Positions 42,242 through 51,430 of a stretch of DNA of 64,000 nucleotides are shown piece after piece (positions within the stretch are counted from its first letter, which is position 1; each line of letters opens with the position of its first letter). The notes beneath the pieces were generated by a model, which did no database searches, had not been told where the DNA came from, and was given only the letters and a program-made list of their open reading frames with translations. Position numbers and translations under genes: made by a program. The DNA is from an uncultured Dehalococcoidia bacterium (GTDB lineage: Bacteria; Chloroflexota; Dehalococcoidia; Lucifugimonadales; UBA1127): assembly GCA_951812285.1 (NCBI GenBank), contig OX638292.1, forward strand, positions 1,776,551 to 1,840,550. Reading direction: 5' to 3'.

Positions 42242-43477
42242 TTGGCAGACGAACACCCACCGTCACCGCGGCCCCGTTCGTCGGGCGTGTTCAGCGCCCG
42301 CACCCTGCCCATTTATGCCGCCTTCCTGGTCTGGGGCACAGGGACGGGGGCGCAGAACCTGGCACGCCCCCTCTTTGCCTTTGAGCTTGAACAGAGCCTC
42401 TTCCTGGTCACTGTGCTCCTCGCATTCAGCGCCATCGCGCGGCTGGTGGCCTCACCGATCACGGGCTTCATGACCGACCGATGGGGGCGCAGGCCGCTGC
42501 TCATAATCGGCGCCGGCATACGCGGGGTCACGGGCATTCTGTCCTACTTCGCAACCTCTTACATGGAGTTCTTCGTGCTGGAGTTCATTGGCGGCATCGG
42601 CATCGCCATGTGGAACACCAGCGCCAACATCCTGATCGCGGACGTCACCGAGCCGCACATTCGCGGGCGCGTTGTGGCAATGCGGGGCATGTCCATGCGA
42701 GCGGGGCAGGTCACGGGACCGCTCCTCGGCGCGCTGGTCTTCGCGTTCTTCGACATCAGGACAATCTTCCTCGTCAACGGGGTCGCCAAATTCGTGACGC
42801 TCTTCATGGCGCTCTACCTCATCAAGGAGAGCCGCACGGAGGACGAGGCGGGCGCGCCGCGGCGGCCGGCGCTGCGGCTCAACCTCGAGACCCTCCGACC
42901 GTTCCTGTCGCGGGCGTTCATTCTGGTGATTCTCGCGACGTTTGCGGTGAGCATGATGGGGCAAGGGGTGTTCAGCGGGCTGCTGCCCATCTACGCGCAG
43001 CAGCTGGCGAACCTTGACGAGGCGAGCATCGGGACGCTCATCGGCCTCGGCGGCCTCATCTCCGTGTTCGTCGCGTTCCCGAGCGGCATGGTGAGCGACG
43101 GGTACGGGCGAAAGTGGGCGCTGGTGCCCGGGCTGGTGATGCTTGCGGTGTCGTCGTACCTGCTGAGCCTCGGCGACAACTACACGATGCTGCTGATCAT
43201 GGTGTCCGTGTACGGCGTCGCGTGGGGCATGAGCCAGGGAACGGCGCAGACGTACGCAATGGACATCTCACCGGCGCAGCAGCGGGGGACGTTCCTCGGT
43301 GTGTGGTCGCTGTTCCAGGCGGCGGGAGGATTCGTAGCGCCGCTGGCGGTGGGCGGGATGGCAGAGTTCTGGAGTTTTTCAGGGACGTTCGTCGTCGTGG
43401 CGGCGTGGCTGGGGCTGAGCGCGCTTCTCATCATGCTATTCGCGCCGGAGACGCGCTGGCGCGGCGGGCGGGTGTAA
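42242..43477 (+). CDS. MFS transporter
   Basis: This 411-residue protein has about twelve membrane helices with TDRWGRRPLL after helix 2 and SDGYGRKWALV in the second half, typical of drug- or sugar-type MFS exporters. The TTG at 42242 lies nine bases after a TATACT -10 (42227-42232) with no ribosome-binding site, so the start is either near-leaderless or at a GTG 16 codons further in. The C-terminus ends in RWRGGRV. Confidence 0.88.
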   Translation: MADEHPPSPRPRSSGVFSARTLPIYAAFLVWGTGTGAQNLARPLFAFELEQSLFLVTVLLAFSAIARLVASPITGFMTDRWGRRPLLIIGAGIRGVTGILSYFATSYMEFFVLEFIGGIGIAMWNTSANILIADVTEPHIRGRVVAMRGMSMRAGQVTGPLLGALVFAFFDIRTIFLVNGVAKFVTLFMALYLIKESRTEDEAGAPRRPALRLNLETLRPFLSRAFILVILATFAVSMMGQGVFSGLLPIYAQQLANLDEASIGTLIGLGGLISVFVAFPSGMVSDGYGRKWALVPGLVMLAVSSYLLSLGDNYTMLLIMVSVYGVAWGMSQGTAQTYAMDISPAQQRGTFLGVWSLFQAAGGFVAPLAVGGMAEFWSFSGTFVVVAAWLGLSALLIMLFAPETRWRGGRV

Positions 43478-43518
43478 CAGGGCAGTCGCAGAATTGATTT
43501 TGTGTTTCCCTGCAATTA

Positions 43519-43547
43519 TTGACCATTGTGAGATTCGAAATTACAAT
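43519..43547 (+). promoter_or_regulatory. Promoter of the hairpin-repeat RNA
   Basis: TTGACC (43519-43524) and TACAAT (43542-43547) are 17 bases apart. Transcription should begin near 43554, seven bases before the first repeat. Confidence 0.8.
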
Positions 43548-43560
43548 TCGGACGTGATTT

Positions 43561-43636
43561 TCCCTGGCGTCCGTCATGCAGGCGCACGTCAGGTTGTGAG
43601 GCTCCCTGGCGTCCGTACCTAGGGCGCACGTCAGGT
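43561..43636 (+). repeat. Two tandem loop-variable hairpin repeats
   Basis: The left arm TCCCTGGCGTCCGT and right arm GGCGCACGTCAGGT are identical in both copies. The loops are CATGCA and ACCTAG. The period is 42 bases. Only two copies are present. Confidence 0.85.
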
Positions 43637-43639
43637 AAC

Positions 43640-43684
43640 AAATGGGGTGGGATGTGGCGTGAAGTCGGGCATCCCACCCCATTT
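43640..43684 (+). terminator. Terminator/attenuator before the NYN gene
   Basis: A perfect 15-bp stem AAATGGGGTGGGATG/CATCCCACCCCATTT with a 15-nt loop ends four bases before the ribosome-binding site of the NYN gene. The short T-run suggests leaky termination. Confidence 0.8.
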
Positions 43685-43701
43685 CATTGGGAGACTGTCA
43701 G

Positions 43702-44280
43702 TTGCCAAACCGTGCCGCCATCTTCATTGACGCCAACTACTTGCGGAATGTGCTCCGCGAGGAATTTGATGGCGCACGGGTGGACTTCGGGCGATTCACC
43801 ACCCGGCTAATGGGAGACAGGCGACCCCTCCGCAGCTACTTCTACGATGCTCCAGCATTTCAGAGCAATCCACCGACCGAAGCGGAAAGAACTCGCTATG
43901 CGAGCCAGCGGAGGTTCTTTGCGGCGCTCAACTCCCTTCCCAGGTTCGCAGTCAGGCTGGGACGACTTGAGCGCAGGGGCCCAGACCAAGAGGGTAACTT
44001 TGCGTTCGAGCAGAAACGCGTAGACATCCTACTTGGGGTTGACCTAGCCCTACTGGCAGCGAAGCAGGCCATTGAGGAGGCCATTGTCGTCGCCGGGGAT
44101 AGTGACTTTATTCCGGCGATTTCGGCTGCCAAGCGAGAAGGTGTGCTGGTCCGGCTCATTCACGGGTCCAACTACCACCTTGACCTGTGGAAGGAAGCAG
44201 ACGAGCGCACCCCGATTTCGAGAGATATAGTTGAGGCTTCCAAATGGCCGGAGGACAGACCCCCCGTCGAACTGCCCTAG
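43702..44280 (+). CDS. NYN-domain (PIN-like) ribonuclease family protein
   Basis: This 192-residue protein has the LabA/DUF88-type NYN core with conserved acids Asp10 (IFIDANYL), Asp108 and Asp114 ([13 protein letters not shown]) and Asp133/Asp135 (VAGDSDF). These place it among metal-dependent RNases. TTG at 43702 is chosen because GGGAG lies eight bases upstream; an earlier TTG would start before that site. Base composition is less GC-rich than around it. It is preceded by two hairpin repeats and a terminator. Its TAG overlaps the gatA stop on the other strand. Confidence 0.85.
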   Translation: MPNRAAIFIDANYLRNVLREEFDGARVDFGRFTTRLMGDRRPLRSYFYDAPAFQSNPPTEAERTRYASQRRFFAALNSLPRFAVRLGRLERRGPDQEGNFAFEQKRVDILLGVDLALLAAKQAIEEAIVVAGDSDFIPAISAAKREGVLVRLIHGSNYHLDLWKEADERTPISRDIVEASKWPEDRPPVELP

Positions 44281-45737
44281 CCCAGCCCCTCCGGCCGCCG
44301 CGTGTGCAAGTCTGTGGCCTTCTGGTAGGCGTGTGCGATGCGGAGGATGGCCTCCTCGCCGAGGGCGGGGCCCATGACCTGCATGCCGATGGGCAGGCCC
44401 TCCGAGAATCCGCACGGCACCGAGATGCACGGGATGCCCGCAATGTTCACCGGGATCGTCAGCACGTCGCTCTTGTACATGGACACCGGGTCGTCGGTCT
44501 TTTCTCCGATGCGGAAGGCCGGTGTCGGCGTGGTGGGGGTGACTAGGGCGTCGAAGCGCTGGAAGGCATCCTCGAACTCGCGGCGGATGAGGGTGCGGAC
44601 CTTGAGCGCCTTCAGGTAGTAGGCGTCGTAGTAGCCGGCGGAGAGGGCGTAGGTGCCGAGCATTATGCGGCGCTTGACCTCCGCGCCGAACCCGCTCGAC
44701 CTCGTGCGCTCCTGCGTCTCCCATGCCGTCGAGGCGTCGTCGACGGAGTAGCCGTACTTGACGCCGTCGTAGCGCGCGAGGTTGGTGGAGCACTCGGACG
44801 GGGCGATGATGTAGTAGACGGCGAGGGCGTAGGACGTGAGCGGCAGCGAGCACTCCTCGACTACCGCGCCGGCGTCGCGGAGGACGCCGATGGCCTGGTG
44901 CACGGCCGCGTCAACGGCGGGGTCGATGCCGTCGCCGAAGTACTCGCGGGGGATGCCGAGGCGCATGCCACGGATGTCGCCGGTGAGGGCGGCGGTGTAG
45001 TCGGGGCGGCCGCCGGGAATGGACGTCGAGTCGCGGGGGTCGTGGCCGGCGATCGCGTTCAGCACCGTCGCGCAGTCCTCGACATCCTTGGTCAGCGGGC
45101 CAATCTGGTCGAGGGAGCTGGCAAAGGCCACAAGGCCGAACCGGCTCACGAGGCCGTAGGTAGGCTTGAGCCCAGTGATGCCGCAGAGCGCGGCCGGCTG
45201 GCGGATGCTGCCGCCGGTGTCGCTGCCGAGGGAGAAGAACGCCTCGCCAGCCGCGACGGCCGCGGCGCTGCCCCCGCTGGAGCCGCCCGGCACGCGGTCG
45301 AGGTCCCACGGGTTGTGCGTGACGTGGAAGGCGGAGTTCTCCGTCGACGAGCCCATGGCGAATTCGTCCATGTTGCCCTTGCCCATGAGCACGGGTCCGC
45401 GCTCGTAGAGGCGCTCAACCACCGTGGCGTTGTAGAGCGGGACGAAGTTTTCCAGGATGCGCGACGAGCAGGTTGTGCGGATGCCGCGTGTTGACATGAC
45501 GTCCTTGATCTGCATGGGAATGCCGGTCAGGGGCGTCGTCACGCCGCCGGCCATGCTGCTGTCTGCGGCGGCGGCGGCCTCTCGCGCGATGTCCTCCGTG
45601 ACGGTGACGAATGCGCCCACCTGCGGCTCGACGGCGGCGATGCGGCCCAGCACGGCCTCCGTGAGCTCAGCGGCGGAGAGTTGGCGGGAGTCCAGCAGAG
45701 TGCGGGCCTCGTGGATGGTGAGGTCAAAGGGTTCCAC
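44277..45737 (-). CDS. gatA: Aspartyl/glutamyl-tRNA amidotransferase subunit A
   Basis: GatA hydrolyses glutamine to supply ammonia for converting Glu-tRNA-Gln or Asp-tRNA-Asn. The 486-residue protein has Lys in MQIKDVM, Ser in [11 protein letters not shown] and Ser in [11 protein letters not shown]. The start is GTG directly abutting the gatC stop (TAG then GTG), with GGAG inside the end of gatC. gatB is not in this window. Its stop shares the palindrome CTAG with the convergent NYN gene. Confidence 0.95.
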   Translation of the reverse strand: MEPFDLTIHEARTLLDSRQLSAAELTEAVLGRIAAVEPQVGAFVTVTEDIAREAAAAADSSMAGGVTTPLTGIPMQIKDVMSTRGIRTTCSSRILENFVPLYNATVVERLYERGPVLMGKGNMDEFAMGSSTENSAFHVTHNPWDLDRVPGGSSGGSAAAVAAGEAFFSLGSDTGGSIRQPAALCGITGLKPTYGLVSRFGLVAFASSLDQIGPLTKDVEDCATVLNAIAGHDPRDSTSIPGGRPDYTAALTGDIRGMRLGIPREYFGDGIDPAVDAAVHQAIGVLRDAGAVVEECSLPLTSYALAVYYIIAPSECSTNLARYDGVKYGYSVDDASTAWETQERTRSSGFGAEVKRRIMLGTYALSAGYYDAYYLKALKVRTLIRREFEDAFQRFDALVTPTTPTPAFRIGEKTDDPVSMYKSDVLTIPVNIAGIPCISVPCGFSEGLPIGMQVMGPALGEEAILRIAHAYQKATDLHTRRPEGLG

Positions 45738-46028
45738 CTAGTCCTCCAGCACCGTGCGGACCTGGAAATATTGTCCGTAGGTATCGGGGGCGTTGCTCAG
45801 CACCTGTTCCGTGGGGTAGGGCTCACGGGAGACGTCCTCGCGCATGACCGTCGTCAGGGGCACCGAGTGGCTCGTGGGGGTCACGTCGTCGGTGTCGAGC
45901 TCGCTCAGGACCTGGAACTGCTCCAGGATGCTGGCGAGCTGTTCGCGCATCACCTCGACCTCATCGTCGGAGAGGTAGATGTGGTAGATGTCGGCCAGGT
46001 GGAGCACTTCCTCGCGTGAAAGGGCCAT
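45738..46028 (-). CDS. gatC: Aspartyl/glutamyl-tRNA amidotransferase subunit C
   Basis: This 96-residue subunit clamps GatA and GatB. MALSREEVLHLADIYHIYLSD and TDDVTPTSH are typical, as is the short length. ATG at 46028 has GGGGGA at close spacing; another ATG four codons upstream is possible. It is directly followed by gatA without a gap. Confidence 0.92.
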   Translation of the reverse strand: MALSREEVLHLADIYHIYLSDDEVEVMREQLASILEQFQVLSELDTDDVTPTSHSVPLTTVMREDVSREPYPTEQVLSNAPDTYGQYFQVRTVLED

Positions 46029-46089
46029 GAAATCCCCCATGAAAGCGTTACGGGAACAGTAGCCAGTGTAGCAAAGCCCTAGTGGCGCT

Positions 46090-46530
46090 TCAAGGCGAGG
46101 CCCCGGCGTCCGGCCTGCCGTGACCGGCGTCCAGCCACTCCTGCAGGATGATTGCGGCGGCGAGGGCGTCGACGCGGCCGGGGTCTCGCGAGGGCTCGAC
46201 GCCAACCTCGCGCAGGAGCCGCTCGGCCTCCGCCGACGTGTACTGCTCGTTGACGGTGTGGAAGGGGAGGGGGCAAGCCTCGCGGAGCGCCTCGAGGAAG
46301 GACTGGACGGCCTGCGCCTGCGGGCCGACGCTGCCGTCGAGCGAGAACGGCATGCCGACGACGATGGCCTCGACATCGTTCTCCCGGGCGAGCCTTGCGA
46401 CGGTCTCGATGCCGCCCTGCGCTGTGCGGCGGTCGATGGCGGCGAGGGGCGTCGCGAGCGTGCCGGTCGGGTCGCTGAGGGCGACGCCAATGCGGCGGTC
46501 ACCCACGTCGAGGCCCAGTGCGCGGGCCAC
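46090..46530 (-). CDS. ruvX: RuvX/YqgF family RNase H-fold nuclease
   Basis: This 146-residue protein has LGLDVGDRRIGVALSDP at the start and a late DALAAAIILQEWL, the acidic residues of the YqgF fold. It is linked to 16S rRNA 5'-end maturation and was also named a putative Holliday-junction resolvase. GTG at 46530 begins four bases after the stop of the preceding membrane gene. The alaS-ruvX neighbourhood is common in bacteria. Confidence 0.88.
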   Translation of the reverse strand: MARALGLDVGDRRIGVALSDPTGTLATPLAAIDRRTAQGGIETVARLARENDVEAIVVGMPFSLDGSVGPQAQAVQSFLEALREACPLPFHTVNEQYTSAEAERLLREVGVEPSRDPGRVDALAAAIILQEWLDAGHGRPDAGASP

Positions 46531-46534
46531 AGCG

Positions 46535-47185
46535 CTAGCCGCTGTCCGCGGCGGGGGCGGCGCTGGTCTGCGCGCGCTGCAGATTGCGGAGGCCCTGGAG
46601 GCCGTAGTAGGTGTAGGCCCAGCCCAGAGCGGCGAACAGGCACGGGGTGCCCACCACACCGGCGCTGGCAAACAGCTTGGTTATGTCACCGGTGAACAGC
46701 CACGGCCCGACCATTGCCACGATGGGCACGGGCAGGAGGGACCACGTCTGGACCCACGGCTTATCACGCAGGAAAACGGTCGCAAGGTAACCGAAGAGCA
46801 TCGCGGCAAGGGCAACAAGCGACCCTCTGACGAGTTCGGGGTCCCGGTCCTGTTCCAGGGCAAACTGGTCGTTGATGCCCTGGGGGTTGATGGCGAAGGA
46901 GGCATAGATGAGGGCGAAGAAGACCCCGATACCCAGACCGAACCGCATCATGGTCCGACCGCGGCTGATCCACCGGCGGTAGGGGACTCGCGGGTCGAGG
47001 GGGATCTCGACCCGGGGCATGGCGCCCTCCGGTGGCGGAAGGGTCTTTCGCCAATACAGGTCCATCAGGACGGAGATGCCGCCGAAAATGAGGGTGGCTC
47101 CCACAGTGAGGAAGAAGGGCCAGTACTCAAACACTTGGCCCCAGAAGCCCTCAAAGACCGCCAACGCTATCAACGAATCGCTCAT
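46535..47185 (-). CDS. Integral membrane protein of unknown function
   Basis: This 216-residue protein has an N-terminal amphipathic stretch and about five membrane helices: residues 22-41, 83-101, 122-140, 150-166 and 173-190. A charged loop LYWRKTLPPPEG lies between the first two. I do not recognise the family. It sits between alaS and ruvX on the same strand, so it is probably co-transcribed with translation genes. GTG two codons upstream is an alternative start. Confidence 0.7.
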   Translation of the reverse strand: MSDSLIALAVFEGFWGQVFEYWPFFLTVGATLIFGGISVLMDLYWRKTLPPPEGAMPRVEIPLDPRVPYRRWISRGRTMMRFGLGIGVFFALIYASFAINPQGINDQFALEQDRDPELVRGSLVALAAMLFGYLATVFLRDKPWVQTWSLLPVPIVAMVGPWLFTGDITKLFASAGVVGTPCLFAALGWAYTYYGLQGLRNLQRAQTSAAPAADSG

Positions 47186-47248
47186 TACCACCTAACCCCC
47201 GAACACACGCGGACGTGCCGCGTTGATACAGCAGAGGAATTATCCACC

Positions 47249-49999
47249 CTACACCACCGCCTTGCCAACCAGTTTAGGCGCAAGCGCGAGGGCCTCGTCC
47301 AGCTTGTCCGGCCTGGAACCGCCCGCCTGCGCCATGTCGGGCTTGCCGCCGCCTCCGCCACCGACGACGGCGGCCGCCTCGCGTACCAGCGTCGCGGCGT
47401 TCAGCCCCCGCTCCACGAGATCCGGCGTCACCATCGAGATGAGCATGGGCTTCTCGTTGGCGACGGCGCCGAGCATGACGACGCCGCTGCCGAGCCTGTC
47501 GCGCAGGTGGGCGGCCATTTCGCGGAGCACGTCCGCCGAGGGCGCCGTGACCCTGGCGGACACGACGCTTACGCCGCCAATGTCCTGTGCCTCGGACACG
47601 AGGCCGCCGGCCTCGGCCCGCGCGTTCGCCCGCTCGAGGGACTCGGCGCGGCGGCGTTCGGCGTCGAGCTGGGACTTCAGCGCCTCGATGCGGTCCTCGA
47701 CGTCGGTCGGCGCAGTCTCGAGGCGCTGGGCGGCCGACTCGAGCGTCGCGAGGTTGCTGCGCGCCATCGCCTCGGCGGCGCGGCCGGTCACGGCCTCCAC
47801 GCGGCGGATGCCGGAGCCGATGGAGCTCTCGCTCGTGATGAGGAAGAGGCCGACCTCGCCGGGACGGTCCAGGTGGGTGCCGCCGCAGACCTCGCGGCTG
47901 AAGGGCTCGCTCCGGGCGGCGTCCGGGTCGTCGAGGCCCATGTCGATGACGCGGACGGTCTCGCCGTACTTGTCACCGAAGAAGGCGAGGTAGCCGTTCT
48001 CCAGCGCGCCGGTGTACGTGAGCTCGTTCCGGACGGAAGCGGCGTTGCGGCGGACCTGCTCATTGACGAGCGCCTCCACCTCGCCGATCTCCTCGGGCGT
48101 CATGGCCTGCACGTGGGTGAAGTCGAAGCGCAAACGGTCGGGCGCGACGAGCGAGCCCGCCTGGCGCACGTGGCCGCCGAGCACACGCCGCAGCGCCTCA
48201 TGCAGCAGGTGCGTGGACGAGTGGTTTCGGGCGACGTCCATCCGCCGCTCGCGGTCCACGCGGGCCTCGACGTCGTCGCCGGGCGCGATGACGCCGCTGC
48301 GGACGCGGCCCTTGTGCACGATGAGCCCGTCGATTGGCGACTGCGTGTCCGCTACGTCTACGTGGCCGCGGAGGGAGAGAATGACGCCGGTGTCGCCAAC
48401 CTGGCCGCCGCCCTCGGCGTAGAAGGGCGTCTCGCGCAGCACGACCTCGACGTCCTGCCCGGCATCCGCGTTGTCGAGGGCATCGCCGTCGGGCGTGAGG
48501 ACCGCCAGGACGTCCGACTGCTGCGACAGCCGGTCATAGCCGACGAATGCCACGCGGTCCACGCCAAGGTCGCGATACTTGAATATCTTGGCCTCGCCGC
48601 CTCCGCCAAGGCGGGCATCCGTGGCCGCACGGCCACGCTCGCGCTGGGCGTCCATCTCGCTCTGGAACGCTTCCATGTCGACGGTCAGGCCGCGCTCACG
48701 GGCGATGTCCTGCGTCTCCTCGACGGGGAAGCCGTAGGTGTCGTAGAGGGTGAAGGCAAGGGCGCCGGAGAAGACGCCATCCCGGCCGCCGGTGGCGGTC
48801 AGGGCTTCTTCCATGATGGCAAGCCCCTGCTCCAGCACGCGGCCGAACTGCTGCTCCTCGCCCTCGAGGATGCGGAGGATGAAGGCGCGGTTCTGGACGA
48901 GGTCCGGGTAGGCGGCGCCCATGCGCTGTATGACGGCGTCCGCCACCTCCGTCAGGAAGGGCTCGGTGAGGCCGAGCTTGCGGCCGAAGCGGACCGCGCG
49001 CCGCACGAGCCTTCGCAGCACGTAGCCGCGGCCCTCGTTGCCGGGGATGACGCCATCGCTGATGAGGAAGGCGGCGCCGCGGGTGTGCTCGGCGACTACG
49101 CGCATCGGCACGTCGGTGTCGAGCGATGCGCCGTAGCTGACGCCGGCCAGCTCCGCCACCCTGCCGATGATGGGCTGGTAGATGTCCGTGGCGTAGATGT
49201 TGCTGGCGCCCTGCTTGATGATGGCAATCCGCTCCAGGCCCATGCCGGTATCGACGTTGGGCTTGGGCAGCGGGCTCAGCTCACCCTCCATGTCCTGGTA
49301 GAACTGCATGAACACTAGGTTCCAGAACTCGACGAAGCGCTCGCAGCGGTCACAGTTGGGGTGGCAGCCTGGCTGGTCCTCGGGCTTCATGCCGGACGCG
49401 ATCCACGCCGCGACCTCCGCTGGCGACGACAGCGGCGCGCAGCCGAGGGCCTCGCCGAAGTCGTAGTGGAGCTCGGAGCAGGGACCGCAGGGACCCTCGG
49501 CGCCGGGCGGGCCCCACCAGTTGTCGCTCTTGCCGTAGCGGTACATGCGCTCCGGCGGCGTGCCGGAGGTCTCGCGCCACATGGCCTCGGCCTCGTCGTC
49601 GTCCGTGTAGACGGTCAGGAAGAGCTTCTCAGGCGGCAGCTCCAGGCGCTTGGTCACAAACACCCACGCGAACTCGATGGCGCCTTGCTTGAAGTAGTCG
49701 CCGACGGAGAAGTTGCCGAGCATCTCGAAGAAGGTCAGGTGCTTATGGTCGCCCACCTCCTCGATGTCGGTGGTGCGGAAGCACTTCTGCGCGGAGGTCA
49801 TGCGGCTTCGCGGCGCGGCGGCCTCGCCGAGGAAGTAGGGCTTGAACTGCACCATGCCGGCCGTCGTCAGCAGCAGCGTGGGGTCGCCCGCGGGCACGAG
49901 TGAGGAGCTCGGCACCAGCAGGTGGCCATTCTCCTGAAAGAAGTCCAGGAACCCTTGTCTCAGTTCATCGACGCTTTGCATCGGTGGTGGTTGCTCCAT
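47249..49999 (-). CDS. alaS: Alanyl-tRNA synthetase
   Basis: AlaRS charges tRNA-Ala and edits Ser/Gly errors. The 916-residue protein has class II catalytic motifs after ELRQGFLDFF (TSAQKCFRTTDIEEVG, FFEMLGNFSVGDYFK), an editing domain with NHSSTHLLHEAL and CGGTHLDRPGE, and a C-terminal domain ending near GGGGGGKPDMAQAGG. ATG at 49999 is used; an ATG six codons later is equally possible. A much longer open frame upstream has no coding character and overlaps the opposite-strand amidohydrolase. Confidence 0.95.
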   Translation of the reverse strand: MEQPPPMQSVDELRQGFLDFFQENGHLLVPSSSLVPAGDPTLLLTTAGMVQFKPYFLGEAAAPRSRMTSAQKCFRTTDIEEVGDHKHLTFFEMLGNFSVGDYFKQGAIEFAWVFVTKRLELPPEKLFLTVYTDDDEAEAMWRETSGTPPERMYRYGKSDNWWGPPGAEGPCGPCSELHYDFGEALGCAPLSSPAEVAAWIASGMKPEDQPGCHPNCDRCERFVEFWNLVFMQFYQDMEGELSPLPKPNVDTGMGLERIAIIKQGASNIYATDIYQPIIGRVAELAGVSYGASLDTDVPMRVVAEHTRGAAFLISDGVIPGNEGRGYVLRRLVRRAVRFGRKLGLTEPFLTEVADAVIQRMGAAYPDLVQNRAFILRILEGEEQQFGRVLEQGLAIMEEALTATGGRDGVFSGALAFTLYDTYGFPVEETQDIARERGLTVDMEAFQSEMDAQRERGRAATDARLGGGGEAKIFKYRDLGVDRVAFVGYDRLSQQSDVLAVLTPDGDALDNADAGQDVEVVLRETPFYAEGGGQVGDTGVILSLRGHVDVADTQSPIDGLIVHKGRVRSGVIAPGDDVEARVDRERRMDVARNHSSTHLLHEALRRVLGGHVRQAGSLVAPDRLRFDFTHVQAMTPEEIGEVEALVNEQVRRNAASVRNELTYTGALENGYLAFFGDKYGETVRVIDMGLDDPDAARSEPFSREVCGGTHLDRPGEVGLFLITSESSIGSGIRRVEAVTGRAAEAMARSNLATLESAAQRLETAPTDVEDRIEALKSQLDAERRRAESLERANARAEAGGLVSEAQDIGGVSVVSARVTAPSADVLREMAAHLRDRLGSGVVMLGAVANEKPMLISMVTPDLVERGLNAATLVREAAAVVGGGGGGKPDMAQAGGSRPDKLDEALALAPKLVGKAVV

Positions 50000-50045
50000 T
50001 GCCAGCAGTTTCAGAGGACGTCGCCGTTGGGCGCACGACGCTTCA

Positions 50046-50054
50046 ATTGTAGCA
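50046..50054 (-). promoter_or_regulatory. Extended -10 promoter of alaS
   Basis: On the minus strand TGCTACAAT ends 46 bases before the alaS ATG. It is identical to the sucCD element at 37604-37612, and no -35 is evident. Confidence 0.55.
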
Positions 50055-50221
50055 AACTTGCAGGCGGGGTGGCCTGCCCACTCTCGCGCGAGCGTGCGGG
50101 CATCGAGCGCAAGGCCGCGGTTGCGCGCGGGACATTGGACGTGATACAACAACCGCACTTTCGACACGCTTATCGTCCCGGCTCCGACACAATGAGAGCC
50201 CGCACATTGAGGAGTGAACCG

Positions 50222-51358
50222 ATGGCTGCGACGATGATTTCCGCCGACGACCACATCGACCTGGGGTATCTGCCGGCGGACCTGTTCCTGGAGCGGCTCC
50301 CCGCCAAGTACAAGGACCGCGGCCCCAAGGTGGAGGAGCGCAACGGCAAGGAGATGTGGGTCTGCGACGGCGCAGTCTGGGGCGACTGGCGGCGCGGCCG
50401 CTGGTACCAGTTGAAAGACCGCGTGAAGATCGCACTGGATCGCTACCCGTTCGACGGCAACTTCGGCTCCCGGCCGACAACCACGGAGCACCGGCTGGAG
50501 GACATGGAGCGCGACGGCGTGAAGTTCTCCGTCATGTACCCGCCGATCTTCGGGATGCGGCTGGAGGACAAGGACCTGGGCATCGCCGTCATCCAGGCGT
50601 ACAACGACTGGGCGGCGGAGTTTGAGGCGTCCGCGCCCGACCAGTTCCGCGTCGTCGCGCAGCTGCTGCCGGACGACCCCGACGGCTCGACGGCGGAGAT
50701 GCTCCGGTGCGCCGAGATGGGCATCCGGCAGGTCAACTTCCTCGTCGGAACGGTGTCCAGTCACATGTACCAGCCCGATTGGGACGTCTTCTGGGACACG
50801 GCGGAGGCCAACAACATCACCGTCAACTACCACGTCGGCGGGCCGGGACGGTCGGGGAGCTTCATGTCGCGGCAGTCGCCGGAGGAGGAGACCCGCAAGC
50901 CGGCGTTCGGCATGGGCCTCGGCGAGGGCGCGACGGTGTTCTTCGCGCCGTTCACAGGGCTTTTCAGCTACGGCGTGATGGAACACCGCCCCAACCTGCG
51001 CATCTGCCTCGCCGAGTCGGGCACCGGGTGGATCCCGTTCCAGGTGCAGGAAATGGACTACCGGATGGACCAGGCCATCGACCGCCGGGGCGCCGCAAAC
51101 TACCCGCTGACCAGGTGGCCCAGCGAGATCTTCAAGAAGCAGGTCTGGGCGACCTACCAGCAGGACCTGGTGGGCCTGAACCTCATCCCCTTCTTCGGCG
51201 AGGGTCACATGATGTGGGCGTCCGACTACCCGCACCCGGACAGCACGTGGCCGAACTCGATGGCCGTGGTTGACCGGGAGATGGCGCACCTCTCGGACGA
51301 AATGCGGCAGAAGATCACGCACGACAACGCCAAGGCCTTCTACAACCTGACGACGTAG
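50222..51358 (+). CDS. Amidohydrolase family (PF04909-type) TIM-barrel hydrolase
   Basis: This 378-residue protein begins MAATMISADDHIDLG, a metal-site variant DDHID, and has WASDYPHPDSTWP near the C-terminus with the metal-ligand Asp. It resembles the protein at 60374-61495 in the WASDYPH segment. The family includes ACMSD-like decarboxylases and hydrolases of aromatic or hydroxy-acid substrates. GAGGAG precedes the ATG. Confidence 0.88.
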   Translation: MAATMISADDHIDLGYLPADLFLERLPAKYKDRGPKVEERNGKEMWVCDGAVWGDWRRGRWYQLKDRVKIALDRYPFDGNFGSRPTTTEHRLEDMERDGVKFSVMYPPIFGMRLEDKDLGIAVIQAYNDWAAEFEASAPDQFRVVAQLLPDDPDGSTAEMLRCAEMGIRQVNFLVGTVSSHMYQPDWDVFWDTAEANNITVNYHVGGPGRSGSFMSRQSPEEETRKPAFGMGLGEGATVFFAPFTGLFSYGVMEHRPNLRICLAESGTGWIPFQVQEMDYRMDQAIDRRGAANYPLTRWPSEIFKKQVWATYQQDLVGLNLIPFFGEGHMMWASDYPHPDSTWPNSMAVVDREMAHLSDEMRQKITHDNAKAFYNLTT

Positions 51359-51397
51359 TCCGGCAGGAGAAAACCTCCCAAACACAAGCGAAAACCT

Positions 51398-51428
51398 GAG
51401 GGCCGGGGCTGCAATAGCCCCGGCCCTC
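51398..51428 (+). terminator. Terminator after the amidohydrolase gene
   Basis: A 13-bp perfect stem GAGGGCCGGGGCT/AGCCCCGGCCCTC with loop GCAAT lies 40 bases past the stop. It is followed at once by a TATAAT box. Confidence 0.75.
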
Positions 51429-51430
51429 GG

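Larger units (their letters stand above)
43554..43690 (+). ncRNA. Candidate structured RNA with two tandem hairpins and a terminator
   Basis: The predicted transcript holds two 34-nt units (43561-43594 and 43603-43636), each an 11-bp stem with one C-C mismatch. All 28 arm bases are identical between units while all six loop bases differ. A 15-bp terminator-like hairpin follows (43640-43684), then the NYN gene. It could be a separate RNA or an attenuated leader. Confidence 0.6.

Noticed and set aside
43561..43636. CRISPR array
   Set aside because: Only two units exist, the variable part is six bases inside a hairpin loop rather than a spacer, and no cas gene is present.
46148..49318. A 1056-codon open frame on the plus strand opposite alaS, ruvX and gatC
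   Set aside because: It is antisense to clearly conserved genes, is rich in residues expected from the complementary strand of GC-rich codons and shows no domain. It is a shadow of codon bias.
50000..51385. Upstream extension of the alaS frame by over 450 codons
   Set aside because: The extension covers the opposite-strand amidohydrolase, has no AlaRS homology and lies upstream of the alaS promoter-like element.
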